Source: Tragulus kanchil
Taxonomy: Eukaryota > Chordata > Mammalia > Artiodactyla > Tragulidae
NCBI GenBank assembly: GCA_022376925.1
Contig: JAIOJX010000003.1
Span: 38,983,874 to 39,047,873, forward strand
Direction of reading: 5' to 3'
DNA length: 64,000 nucleotides
A program made the position numbers and the translations under genes. Below are positions 46,854-57,800 of the stretch, piece by piece (position 1 is the first letter of the stretch; every line of letters starts with the position of its first letter). Under the pieces are notes generated by a model. The model saw only the letters and a program-made list of their open reading frames with translations. It made no database searches and had not been told where the DNA came from.

Positions 46854-48084
46854 GTGAAGCTGTACATCTGGGGAGAATGGGCACCTCTGCAGTCTGCTAC
46901 AAGCTCTAAATTACTTTGAAGCCTTGCTATATATTAAGAATTAATGCAGATTTTAGTCTATTTTATAATATATCTTGTTTATTTTAATATGAAATTGTTT
47001 TAAATGGCTTACTAGTAAAATTATTTAACTCTTTCCCTCCAATCTAGAAGTAGGAATGGTTCTGCTCGAATGCATGCTGTGTATATATCCTTGACTTTGA
47101 GACCCCCTTGACTGTTATACATCTGACAGAATATCCAACAGAATGGTTTAAATAGCTTTGTAAGAGGTAGAAGATGAACGATTCAAGATCTACATGTTTT
47201 AGAAGGTGTTCATCTGAATTTTTATGTAAAGTGCCCATTTGAGCAAAAGTCTATAGGTTTTCATGATTTGAGGAACGTCTTCCTGCTTCATTGTCCCTTT
47301 CATAAACTTATTCATTAATTTGACAAATAGTCTAGTTGCCAGGACTGAAAAAGCATTGTCTTACAATGTAATTTTTCTTATGACTTTCTGGTTCTATAGA
47401 CACGTTCTAAAAGTAGTTTGAATCTGTTGCCTTTGCTTTCCCGTGGTTAAAAAAAGAGAAAGAAATGCAAAAATCCAAAATAAAAACATCTCCCTTAATC
47501 TGGCAAAAAAATGTGCTGCATTCTGTGGGTGAGATATTATAGATTAATCTGCAAATGCTGCTCATTATTTCTAAGAAGAAAATTTCTCCTTGCCAGAGTA
47601 TTGGATTTTTAAGGTTTATACATAACTCCTAATAGAAAAGAATTGATTATGTCTCTAAAGTTAAAATATTCTGTGCTTTCTGATTATACTTTACTTTCTG
47701 TGACTGGAATGCTGCCCAATGCCACGATCACTTAGTGTTATGTACTGCCTGAAAATATTTCCAGAGGTGATTCACGCCTGTGAGGTACGTGACTCATCAA
47801 CAGTCATGCTGACAAATCCCAGCAGGTACCCCCACCAACTCCTCTCGCCCCTTCGTCATGACAGTGAGTGGCCATGGGAAGGAAGCTTGGGGTGTGTGAA
47901 GATGGCATGACTTGAGAGAAAGAAAAGGGGCCCCTAAGAACAGACAAGGAGAGCTGATCCTGAAGACAAGCAGGCAGCAGGGTAGGGCTTGGGGCCAGGG
48001 AGACGGATGGTAGGTGTAAGTTCCCCTTGGAAACACATTTTCTCTCTTGTCACATTTATAAAACACATTTTGGGAATTGCAGCA

Positions 48085-48190
48085 TACAGAGATAGAAAGA
48101 GAGGAGAGATCATCTAGTTCTTGTCTAACACTAATGGGTGCGGAAAGGAAACTAAGGTCTGTTTCAAGTGATTGCCCAAGTTCACAGGGT
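48085..48190 (-). mobile_element. MIR-like remnant
   Basis: 'ggaaaggaaactaaggtctg' and 'agtgattgcccaagttcaca' follow the reverse MIR core. The rest is too diverged to align by eye. Confidence 0.45.
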
Positions 48191-48203
48191 GGCATGTATG
48201 CAT

Positions 48204-48425
48204 GCAAGGCTTCCTTGGTGGCACAGCCAAGAATCACTTGCTAATGCAGGAGACACGGGTTCGATCCTTGGGCCAGGAAAATCTCCTGGAAAGGGAACTG
48301 GTACCCCTCTCTAGTATTCTCACCTGGGAAATCTCATGGACAGAGGAGCCTGTCGATGAGGCTCCTGTCCAGAGGAGCCCATGGGCTCACAGTGTTAGAC
48401 ATGACCTAGCAACTCAACAGCAGCA
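48204..48425 (+). mobile_element. Bov-tA SINE with 12-bp target-site duplication
   Basis: Head 'ggcttccttggtggcacagc', 'cgggttcgatccttgggcca', a diverged Bov-A body and 'gacatgacctagcaactc'. Flanked by perfect 'gcatgtatgcat' at 48192-48203 and 48426-48437. Confidence 0.9.
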
Positions 48426-48480
48426 GCATGTATGCATCTAGATTCCAGAACTGCGCATGGATTTTTCACATTTATTCTTT

Positions 48481-48813
48481 TTTTTTTTTAAAGATTTATT
48501 TATTTATTTATGTATTTTGGGCGGGGGTCGGGTTGGGGAGGGAGGGGAGTGGGCGGGCCACTTCCTTTGGTCTTCCATTTCTCTGCTCTCATCTGTCCTT
48601 GTTGCTTGGCTCCTGCGGGCCTCCCATCACGGTGGCGTCTGTTGTCGCAGAGCGCCAGCTCTGGGCGCATGCGCTCCAGAGCTCTGGCTCGGCAATTGGA
48701 CACATCAGTCCAGCCGCTCCGCGGCACGTGGGATCTTCCCAGGCCAGGGATCGAACTGGCGCCCCTTGCACTGCAAGGCGGTGTCCTTATCCACTGGACC
48801 ACCAAGGGAAGCC
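48481..48813 (-). mobile_element. SINE-X, long-tailed form, with 14-bp target-site duplication
   Basis: Contains the normal SINE-X body ('gggcgcatgcgctccagagc', 'cactggaccaccaagggaag'). Between body and A/T tail it has an extra G-rich piece on the plus strand (48519-48565, 'gtcgggttggggagggagg', 'gggcgggccacttcc'). Flanked by perfect 'cacatttattcttt' at 48467-48480 and 48814-48827, so the extra piece is part of the inserted unit. Confidence 0.93.
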
Positions 48814-48827
48814 CACATTTATTCTTT

Positions 48828-49596
48828 TTCTGGAGTGCTTATTGCTTGTGGGAGATGAGGGAACGTGGAGCAGAAGAGGTGGTCTGAAGTCAAATTGTGG
48901 AAGGCTTTGTACGCACGCTGAAACATCTCCTGCTGGAGAGCTAGTGATGTTCTTAAGCATGGGTGTGACATTAGATTTATATCTATAGAGGAAACTTTGA
49001 CTGTAATTTGGAGAATGATTAATGTCCAGCGTGGTGGTGAGTGAGGAAAGGATATTAGGAAGTTGCTGGAGTCGTTTGTTCAAAAAGGGGCGAGACTGAA
49101 CATAAACATGGTGGGAGTGAAGCGAGGTTGGGCTTATTAGAGCAATATTTGGGAGGTAGAGAGAGAGAAAGTAGGGATGCTTTCTGTATTGGTGGTGGTG
49201 GTGGTTCAGTTGCCAGTTGCTCAGCTGTGTTCTACTCTTTGTGACCCCATGAAGGTCGGGGTGAAGGGAGAGGGAGAAATTCATTGTTTTGACTTTCTTG
49301 GGTCTATAATGGGTCCCCTTACACATAAATGGCTTACACTGATAGCTGTTATTTAGCTGTCATTATTCTGCAGTTTGGGGAGGGCTTTGTAAAGACAGAT
49401 TTCTATTCCATGTGGCCTCTGATAGAGCTGGAATTTTCTTTGTCTGGTGCCTCCGCTGAGGTTGCTGTCCTGTAGGAGCTGGCTAGGAGTCTCTGTGGTG
49501 TCTCCCCATGGCCAGTTTTAGCTTCCTCATAGCGCATCAGTCTCATGGTAGTCTGACTTCTTATGCGGCAACTGTTTTTCATCAGCATAGAAAAAA
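48828..49596. other. Single-copy stretch with a small Bov-A piece
   Basis: About 49199-49250 is a short reverse Bov-A fragment ('cagttgctcagctgtgttct', 'actctttgtgaccccatgaa'). Otherwise nothing recognised. Repeated at 49925-50694. Confidence 0.5.
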
Positions 49597-49619
49597 TTTT
49601 ATGAGTCGATCTCGAACGT

Positions 49620-49912
49620 GCGGGGTCGGGTTGGGGAGGGGGGGAGTGGGCGGGCCACTTCCTTTGGTCTTCCATTTCTCTGCTCTCATCTGTCCTTGTT
49701 GCTTGGCTCCTGCGGGCCTCCCATCACGGTGGCGTCTGTTGTCGCAGAGCGCCAGCTCTGGGCGCATGCGCTCCAGAGCTCTGGCTCGGCAATTGGACAC
49801 ATCAGTCCAGCCGCTCCGCGGCACGTGGGATCTTCCCAGGCCAGGGATCGAACTGGCGCCCCTTGCACTGCAAGGCGGTGTCCTTATCCACTGGACCACC
49901 AAGGGAAGCCCA
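49620..49912 (-). mobile_element. SINE-X, long-tailed form, cut at a duplication junction
   Basis: Same insertion as 48481-48813 but missing its tail and upstream target duplication. Only the downstream 'cacatttattcttt' remains. Confidence 0.92.
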
Positions 49913-50846
49913 CATTTATTCTTTTTCTGGAGTGCTTATTGCTTGTGGGAGATGAGGGAACGTGGAGCAGAAGAGGTGGTCTGAAGTCAAATTGTGGAAG
50001 GCTTTGTACGCACGCTGAAACATCTCCTGCTGGAGAGCTAGTGATGTTCTTAAGCATGGGTGTGACATTAGATTTATATCTATAGAGGAAACTTTGACTG
50101 TAATTTGGAGAATGATTAATGTCCAGCGTGGTGGTGAGTGAGGAAAGGATATTAGGAAGTTGCTGGAGTCGTTTGTTCAAAAAGGGGCGAGACTGAACAT
50201 AAACATGGTGGGAGTGAAGCGAGGTTGGGCTTATTAGAGCAATATTTGGGAGGTAGAGAGAGAGAAAGTAGGGATGCTTTCTGTATTGGTGGTGGTGGTG
50301 GTTCAGTTGCCAGTTGCTCAGCTGTGTTCTACTCTTTGTGACCCCATGAAGGTCGGGGTGAAGGGAGAGGGAGAAATTCATTGTTTTGACTTTCTTGGGT
50401 CTATAATGGGTCCCCTTACACATAAATGGCTTACACTGATAGCTGTTATTTAGCTGTCATTATTCTGCAGTTTGGGGAGGGCTTTGTAAAGACAGATTTC
50501 TATTCCATGTGGCCTCTGATAGAGCTGGAATTTTCTTTGTCTGGTGCCTCCGCTGAGGTTGCTGTCCTGTAGGAGCTGGCTAGGAGTCTCTGTGGTGTCT
50601 CCCCATGGCCAGTTTTAGCTTCCTCATAGCGCATCAGTCTCATGGTAGTCTGACTTCTTATGCGGCAACTGTTTTTTTCATCAGCATAGAAAAATAGAAG
50701 CAGGAGGCTATCTTCATGCATGGGTGCAGAAATCTCAGAACGTTATTTCTACTGCATCCCATTGGTCAGAGCAGTCACAGGTGCAGGTGGGATTTAAGAC
50801 ATGGGAAATAGCCCTCACTTTAAATTGGGAACATATATTTTATCCA

Positions 50847-51065
50847 GGGGCTTCCCAGGCGGCACTCGTGGTAAAGAAGCCACCTGCCAACACAGGAGAC
50901 ATAAGAGATGTGGGTTTGATTCCTGGGTCGAGATGACCCCCTGGAGGAGGGCATGGCGACGCACTCTAGTATTCTTGCCCAGGGAATCCCATGGATGGAG
51001 GAGCCTGGTGGGTTACGGTCCATAGGATCGCAAAGAGTGGGCACAACTGACGTGAATTACCATGC
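50847..51065 (+). mobile_element. Bov-tA SINE
   Basis: Head 'ggggcttcccaggcggcact', 'gggtttgattcctgggtcg', body 'tctagtattcttgcccaggg'. Flanked by 'acatatattttatcca' (50831-50846) and 'acatatttaatcca' (51066-51079). Confidence 0.92.
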
Positions 51066-51229
51066 ACATATTTAATCCACCACAATCTGTACTTTAGCCA
51101 CAAATTATTTACATTCTTTGACAGGAAAAATATATTCACCCATTTCCAAGATGCTTAGCAGTCTCATTCTGTCACAGCATCAGAGATAGACTCAAATACC
51201 AGAATCTTGCTTGCTAAATCATGTCTAGG

Positions 51230-52200
51230 TGCAGATGAAGAGTGTTGTGTCTTCCTCTCTAATTTAAAATGAATTTCACTTGTAAGTAATATCATACAGT
51301 ATGTACTGTTCTCTGTATATCTGTTTCACCTGGCATGAAGTCTTCCAGGTCCATCCATGGGGTTGCAAATAGCAAAAGTTCCTTGTTTTTATATATGCCT
51401 TCATTTCTTTTTATATATATTATATATTGTATTTACAAGAAATACAATGCAAAAATGTTCGAAGTATCCCTTTTTAGTCTTAAAGAATCTCTTTGCTTTT
51501 TACTGTGGTCAGATAAAGGCAAATTGTTCAAAGCTTGTTTTGAGACTGTGCAGATGAATTTGAACTTTATCTTTTTTTTTTTCTTAAGGTAGGGTGGCGG
51601 GTTGGGGAGGGAGAGGAACAAGCAGACCACTTCTATTGGGCTTTCATCTATCCATTTTTTCATCCATCTTTGTTCTTTGGCTCGCGTGGGCCTCCCATCG
51701 TGGTGGCCTCTGTTGTCGCAGAGCACCAGCTCTGGGCGCATGCGCTCCAGAGCTCCGGCTCGGTAATTGGACACATGGGTCCAGTCGATCTGCGGCACGT
51801 GGAATCTTCCCAGACCAGGGATCGAACTGGCGCCCCTTGCACTGCAAGGTGGTGTCCTTACCCACTGGACCACCACGAAAGCCCTAAAACACATGTTTTA
51901 TCCATTCATCTGTTGATAGACTCTTATGTTGCTTCCATATCTTGTTTTTTTTTTTTTTTAAATGCTGCTATGGGTGTTGGGGTATGAGTATCTTCTTCAA
52001 ATTGGTTTTTAAAGTTTTATTAATTTGTTTTTATTTTATTTTTACAAAGTTTTGTTGTTTACTGCTATACATGAACCCGAATCAGCCATAGGTATCCACT
52101 TGACTCCTCCCCCACGAACTTCCCTTCCAGCTTCCTTCCCGGATTAGTTTTTCTTTAACAGTATTTCCTAAGATTCTATGTCAATTCTACTTCCTTTGCC
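51230..52200 (-). mobile_element. L1 3' region, minus strand, interrupted by SINE-X and a second L1 piece
   Basis: 'tgtttcacctggcatgaagt', 'ccaggtccatccatggggtt', then after SINE-X 'atccattcatctgttgatag', 'aaatgctgctatgggtgttg'. These are diverged reverse L1 landmarks. Inside it, 52011-52142 is a separate L1 3' UTR fragment of the type seen at 338-776 ('aagttttgttgtttactgct', 'gaatcagccataggtatcca'). Confidence 0.75.
51573..51885 (-). mobile_element. SINE-X, long-tailed form
   Basis: Has the extra G-rich tail piece ('gggtggcgggttggggaggg', 'caagcagaccacttc') also seen at 48481-48813, followed by the standard body ('gcgcatgcgctccagagctc') and head. Confidence 0.9.
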
Positions 52201-53974
52201 TTTTTAAAATCTCTTTTCTTCTACTTCCACTTTCTGGTGTCTATCCTTTTTTTATGCTGATAAAATTGATATCATTCCATCATGATTGTACCCATAGTTA
52301 ACTTCATAGCTTGTCTTTAGATTTTAAGATTTGATCATCAGTAATAGGTCATACTCTTGTAATTCTGTAAATATTCACTGAAGTATTAGCACACCATAAT
52401 TATATGTCTTATGTTTTACAGCTTTCTGTTTGTTTGTTTTCTTGGAATCTCTACCAGTTTTTTCTTGCCCTCTCTGATTTGGTTATATCCTTAAATTCAT
52501 CTAACATTTCAAGCATATGAGCCAACCTAGAAGCCTTTCCTTTCCTGGCTATTCCTCACCCAGACGCTCTGTTATCTTGGTTCGGCGGGACCGACAGTAA
52601 GTGCTCCTGGCACGGCCCTCGAGGTTGGAGTCACTGTTTCCTTCATCCTGTGACTTCGTGTTTTGTATTTTACTGTTTTGTTTGAGCATATTTTAAAATA
52701 GCTTCTCCAAAACACTTGTATGGGTGAAGCTTCTGAGTCTTTTTTTTGCGGGGGGGGGGTGGGGCACGGCAAGGAATCATGCCATTTAATTGTGGGACTT
52801 TAGGGGAAGGTGGAAGGACTGGAAAGACAATGAGATCCAAGGTCCTGCCATGCTGGACTCTTTCCAGATTTACAGTTGGAAAGCACTGGGTCCTCAGCAC
52901 CCCAGGGATCGAACTGGCGCCCCTTGCACTGCAAGGTGGTGTCCTTACCCACTGGACCACCACGAAAGCCCTAAAACACATGTTTTATCCATTCATCTGT
53001 TGATAGACTCTTAGGTTGCTTCCATATCTTGTTTTTTTTTTTTTTTTTAAATGCTGCTATGGGTGTTGGGGTATGAGTATCTTCTTCAAATTGGTTTTTA
53101 AAGTTTTATTAATTTGTTTTTATTTTATTTTTACAAAGTTTTGTTGTTTACTGCTATACATAAACCCGAATCAGCCATAGGTATCCACTTGACTCCTCCC
53201 CCACGAACTTCCCTTCCAGCTTCCTTCCCGGATTAGTTTTTCTTTAACAGTATTTTCTAAGATTCTATGTCAATTCTACTTCCTTTGCCTTTTTAAAATC
53301 TCTTTTCTTCTACTTCCACTTTCTGGTGTCTATCCTTTTTTTATGCTGATAAAATTGATATCATTCCATCATGATTGTACCCATAGTTAACTTCATAGCT
53401 TGTCTTTAGATTTTAAGATTTGATCATCAGTAATAGGTCATACTCTTGTAATTCTGTAAATATTCACTGAAGTATTAGCACACCATAATTATATGTCTTA
53501 TGTTTTACAGCTTTCTGTTTGTTTGTTTTCTTGGAATCTCTACCAGTTTTTTCTTGCCCTCTCTGATTTGGTTATATCCTTAAATTCATCTAACATTTCA
53601 AGCATATGAGCCAACCTAGAAGCCTTTCCTTTCCTGGCTATTCCTCACCCAGACGCTCTGTTATCTTGGTTCGGCGGGACCGACAGTAGGTGCTCCTGGC
53701 ACGGCCCTCGAGGTTGGAGTCACTGTTTCCTTCATCCTGTGACTTCGTGTTTTGTATTTTACTGTTTTGTTTGAGCATATTTTAAAATAGCTTCTCCAAA
53801 ACACTTGTATGGGTGAACCTTCTGAGTCTTTTTTTTTGCGGGGGGGGTGGGGCACGGCAAGGAATCATGCCATTTAATTGTGGGACTTTAGGGGAAGGTG
53901 GAAGGACTGGAAAGACAATGAGATCCAAGGTCCTGCCATGCTGGACTCTTTCCAGATTTACAGTTGCGGAAAGC
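51815..53974 (+). repeat. Direct duplication 18: 51815-52884 and 52902-53974
   Basis: Offset 1087 bp, 17-bp spacer. Copy 2 begins inside the SINE-X head, so 52902-52972 is an orphan SINE end. G- and T-run lengths differ between copies. Confidence 0.95.
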
Positions 53975-56280
53975 CTGAATCCTTTCTCATGTGAAAATGT
54001 GTCTATACTTTCACCAGAATATTTTTTCAACACCGTAGGAAAAGAAATATCCAAGTACTCAGAACACTCCATGCTCTAAATGCCTTACGTTTATGTTTTA
54101 AATAAATGTAAGGAATGTGATTACTTGGCTTTGTTTTTCCCCCATATCTGTGTTATCATGATTTGTCCATTTCATCATTGTTTAATTTTTCTTTTTGGTA
54201 TTCATAGTTATGAGTTGTTGGAATTGCATTCTGACAAAAGTTGTTGGGTTTATTTGTTGATAATAAATTCTGTTAGATGATAAACTTGTAAAAGTTTTCC
54301 TGGATGGAAATCATTGCTGTGAAATAAATATATAAGCCTCTTATAGGAAAAAAATTGCAAACATGTTTAAAGTATCATTTTTAGTCTTTATTTATGAATC
54401 TTTTCTTTTTTATCTCTTTTCTCCTGGTAAGATAATGTTCAAAGCTTGTTCAAGACAGTTTGTGTCTGCAGATGAACTCTGTCTTTTTAAAACCCAGTCG
54501 ACAAGATGTGAAAAGGTTTTAGAGTGGTGGTAGTGCTGCTGCTGTTAGGTCAATTCTGTTATCCCTCCTTTGAAAAGAGCTGTTCAGATGGTGAAAAGTT
54601 GAGGTGTAAACTCTATTAAGAGCATTCATGCCTGCAAGAAAAACATGCTTTATTGTTTTAGTATAATGAGTGGAGCTGTCTTTGAGTCTGTACTGATTTT
54701 TTTTTTTTTCTACACCTGTGAAGGTGTGAGATTTGAAGTTTGTGATTTATAATGAAGGAAACTGGATTAAGCATTTACCCTTTACCAAGGTTATCGGCAT
54801 GTGAAATAACCTAGTGGAAAAACATCGCCTGAAAGCAGGAACTACATTAATAGCTGGTCATGAGACAGACAGGGTGCTCTGTTGGAAAGTCTAGAGCCAG
54901 CAAGCTGCAAAAACAACCTGATTCTGTGCATAAATGAGGAAGCTTAAACAGGCCAAAAAAAAATACGGGATTAAAATATGGGTGATTTGAGTCTTTTTGC
55001 GGGTGGGGCACGGCAAGGAATCATGCCATTTAATTGTGGGACTTTAGGGGAAGGTGGAAGGACTGGAAAGACAATGAGATCCAAGGTCCTGCCATGCTGG
55101 ACTCTTTCCAGATTTACAGTTGCGGAAAGCCTGAATCCTTTCTCATGTGAAAATGTGTCTATACTTTCACCAGAATATTTTTTCAACACCGTAGGAAAAG
55201 AAATATCCAAGTACTCAGAACACTCCATGCTCTAAATGCCTTACGTTTATGTTTTAAATAAATGTAAGGAATGTGATTACTTGGCTTTGTTTTTCCCCAT
55301 ATCTGTGTTATCATGATTTGTCCATTTCATCATTGTTTAATTTTTCTTTTTGGTATTCATAGTTATGAGTTGTTGGAATTGCATTCTGACAAAAGTTGTT
55401 GGGTTTATTTGTTGATAATAAATTCTGTTAGATGATAAACTTGTAAAAGTTTTCCTGGATGGAAATCATTGCTGTGAAATAAATATATAAGCCTCTTATA
55501 GGAAAAAAATTGCAAACATGTTTAAAGTATCATTTTTAGTCTTTATTTATGAATCTTTTCTTTTTTATCTCTTTTCTCCTGGTAAGATAATGTTCAAAGC
55601 TTGTTCAAGACAGTTTGTGTCTGCAGATGAACTCTGTCTTTTTAAAACCCAGTCGACAAGATGTGAAAAGGTTTTAGAGTGGTGGTAGTGCTGCTGCTGT
55701 TAGGTCAATTCTGTTATCCCTCCTTTGAAAAGAGCTGTTCAGATGGTGAAAAGTTGAGGTGTAAACTCTATTAAGAGCATTCATGCCTGCAAGAAAAACA
55801 TGCTTTATTGTTTTAGTATAATGAGTGGAGCTGTCTTTGAGTCTGTACTGATTTTTTTTTTTTCTACACCTGTGAAGGTGTGAGATTTGAAGTTTGTGAT
55901 TTATAATGAAGGAAACTGGATTAAGCATTTACCCTTTACCAAGGTTATTGGCATGTGAAATAACCTAGTGGAAAAACATCGCCTGAAAGCAGGAACTACA
56001 TTAATAGCTGGTCATGAGACAGACAGGGTGCTCTGTTGGAAAGTCTAGAGCCAGCAAGCTGCAAAAACAACCTGATTCTGTGCATAAATGAGGAAGCTTA
56101 AACAGGCCAACCAGTTAAAATGGAAGGAACACAAAAATTAACTGGTTTGGGAGCCATGATCCATACCAAGGTGTGATTTTTTTTTTTCCTTTAATGGATT
56201 GTGAACTGCTTAAACTGTTTGTAGGTTTACTGTTTCTAGTAACTCATCATATGATATAAGGACTCTTTATATAAGTAGCT
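53236..56280. other. Single-copy stretch, nothing recognised
   Basis: About 1.9 kb of real sequence after removing duplication 19. No repeat family or exon recognised. Confidence 0.5.
53823..56110 (+). repeat. Direct duplication 19: 53823-54956 and 54988-56110
   Basis: Offset 1165 bp, 31-bp spacer. Its first 150 bp also occur at 52734-52884. At the start of the copies the T8-G run shrinks to T5-GCGGG in the last copy. Confidence 0.95.
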
Positions 56281-56293
56281 TTTGACAGGATAA

Positions 56294-56780
56294 GGGTCTT
56301 CCCTGGTGGCTTAGATAGTAAAGAATCTGCCTGCAATGCAGGAGACCTGGGTTTGATGATCAAGAAAATCTCCTGGAGAAGGTTATGACAACCCACTCCA
56401 ATATTCTTTTTTTTTAAGTTTTGACCTCTCTTATTGGTCCTTCATCTATATATTTTCATCCACCTTAATTCTTTGGCCTGGGTGGGCGTCCCATCGCAGT
56501 GGCCTCTTTCGTTGCGGAACACTGGCTCTGGGCGCATGCGCTACAGAGCGCTGGCTCGTAATTGGACACAACGGTCCAGCCGCTCCACGGCATATGGGAT
56601 CTTCCCGTGCCAGAGATCGAATCAGTGCCCCTTGCAGTGCAAGGCGGACTCTTTACCCACTGGACCACCAGGGAAGCCCGACTCCAGTATTCTTGCCTGG
56701 GGAAATCCGTGCACAGAGGAGCCTGGTGGGCTACAGTCCATAGGGTCACAAAGAGTCTGACAAGACTGAGCAACTAACAC
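56294..56780 (+). mobile_element. Bov-tA SINE split by a SINE-X
   Basis: Head at 56294-56408 ('gtcttccctggtggcttaga', 'ctgcaatgcaggagacctgg') and Bov-A end at 56681-56780 ('actccagtattcttgcctgg', 'gcacagaggagcctggtggg'). Flanked by 'ttgacaggataa' (56282-56293) and 'ttgataggataa' (56781-56792). Confidence 0.93.
56409..56680 (-). mobile_element. SINE-X nested in Bov-tA
   Basis: Tail 'aagttttgacctctcttatt', middle 'gggcgcatgcgctacagagc', head 'cactggaccaccagggaagc'. Flanked by 'actccaatattctt' (56395-56408) and 'actccagtattctt' (56681-56694), the duplicated Bov-tA target. Confidence 0.94.
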
Positions 56781-56792
56781 TTGATAGGATAA

Positions 56793-57071
56793 TGCTATCT
56801 TATGATAATGTTGGATAAATGCATTTCTTATTATGACTTGTGAACTTTACTACTTGCTAAAAAAAGGGTATGAAAGAGGTCTCATAGTATAGATTCAGCT
56901 TTTTCCACATCATGCCTGTTTGGATATTCCACAGAGTTAAAGAGCCACCGCCTCTATGGGCAGTGGTTCCTGGGGAGAAGCTGCCATAGATGAATTCTTT
57001 CCAGGCCTAACCTTACACACTGCCTGGCAGACACAAACTGGTACATGTACCTGCTGGGTTTCCCATCCCTT
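56793..57071. other. Single-copy stretch, nothing recognised
   Basis: No repeat or gene signal. Confidence 0.5.
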
Positions 57072-57080
57072 TAGATTTTA

Positions 57081-57402
57081 TTTATTTATTTTAAAAAATG
57101 TATTTTTTGTTGGCTGTGTGGGTCTTCGTTGCTGCATGCAGGGGCTTTGTGATGCAGGGGCTATTCTCTAGTGGCAGTGTGCAGGCTTCTCGTGGTGGCT
57201 TCTCTTTTTGCAGAACACAGGCTCTAGTTCACGCGAGCTTCAGTAGTTGGACACGATTGGGACTCTAGAGCACAGGCTCAATAGCTATGGCACACAGGCT
57301 TAGTTGTTCCGTGGCATGTGGGATCTTCCCAGATCAGAGACTGAACCCATGTCTCCTGCATTGGCAGGCAGGTTCTCTACCACTGAGCCACCAATGAAGC
57401 CC
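57081..57402 (-). mobile_element. CHR-type tRNA-Glu SINE
   Basis: TTTA-rich tail, 'ggtcttcgttgctgcatgca', 'cagtagttggacacgattgg', 'gtggcatgtgggatcttccc', head 'ctaccactgagccaccaatg'. Likely target duplication 'agatttta' (57073-57080) / 'ggatttta' (57408-57415). Confidence 0.88.
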
Positions 57403-57519
57403 TTTTTGGATTTTAGAAAAGTTACACTTTGTACTTTAATGCCCCTCACAGGACCTCTTTGATACTTAAAGGGATGGCAGTATTTGTTTTAGAAAATATG
57501 TTAAAATTTGATAAGTTCA

Positions 57520-57789
57520 TTTTTTAAATTTTCCCCATCATGCCTCTTTTATTTATATTTATTTTCATCCATCCTTTTATTCTTTGGCATGCATGGGCCT
57601 TCCATTGCAGTGGCCTCTCTCACTGCAGAGCATGGACTCTGGGCGCCTGCGCTCCAGAGCTCTGGCTCGTAATTGGACACACCGTCCAGCCACTCCGTAG
57701 CACATGGAATCCTCCCAGGCCAGGGATTGAACCGGTGCCTCCTGCACTGCAAGATGGACTCTTTACCCACTGGACCACCAGGGAAGTCC
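57520..57789 (-). mobile_element. SINE-X
   Basis: Tail 'tttatttatattta', 'gcctctctcactgcagagca', 'gggcgcctgcgctccagagc', head 'cccactggaccaccagggaa'. Flanked by 'tgataagttca' (57509-57519) and 'tgataagtcca' (57790-57800). Confidence 0.92.
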
Positions 57790-57800
57790 TGATAAGTCCA

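Larger units (their letters stand above)
45267..47547 (+). repeat. Direct duplication 16: 45267-46400 and 46412-47547
   Basis: Offset 1145 bp. The end of copy 1 ('gagatatatagaattaac') is an altered form of the end of copy 2 ('gagatattatagattaatc'). The interior, including the candidate exon, is essentially identical. Confidence 0.95.
43290..48190. other. Repeat-poor stretch with one candidate exon
   Basis: No SINE or LINE recognised over 4.9 kb (about 2.7 kb after removing duplications 15 and 16). It contains the exon candidate at 45558. Otherwise no feature is supported. Confidence 0.5.
48522..50694 (+). repeat. Direct duplication 17: 48522-49596 and 49620-50694
   Basis: Offset 1098 bp, 23-bp spacer. 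Copy 2 starts inside SINE-X and lacks the element's tail and one target duplication, so the break is not at a natural repeat boundary. The 179-residue minus-strand frame near 48787-49326 appears twice for this reason only. Confidence 0.95.

Noticed and set aside
48428..48988. The longest open frame of the window (186 residues, plus strand) and its shadows
   Set aside because: It reads through a SINE-X and its flanks. Both strands are open there because of base composition.
48787..49326. 179-residue minus-strand frame found twice
   Set aside because: Second occurrence comes from duplication 17. The frame has simple (CAC)-type runs and SINE sequence and shows no domain or splice signals.
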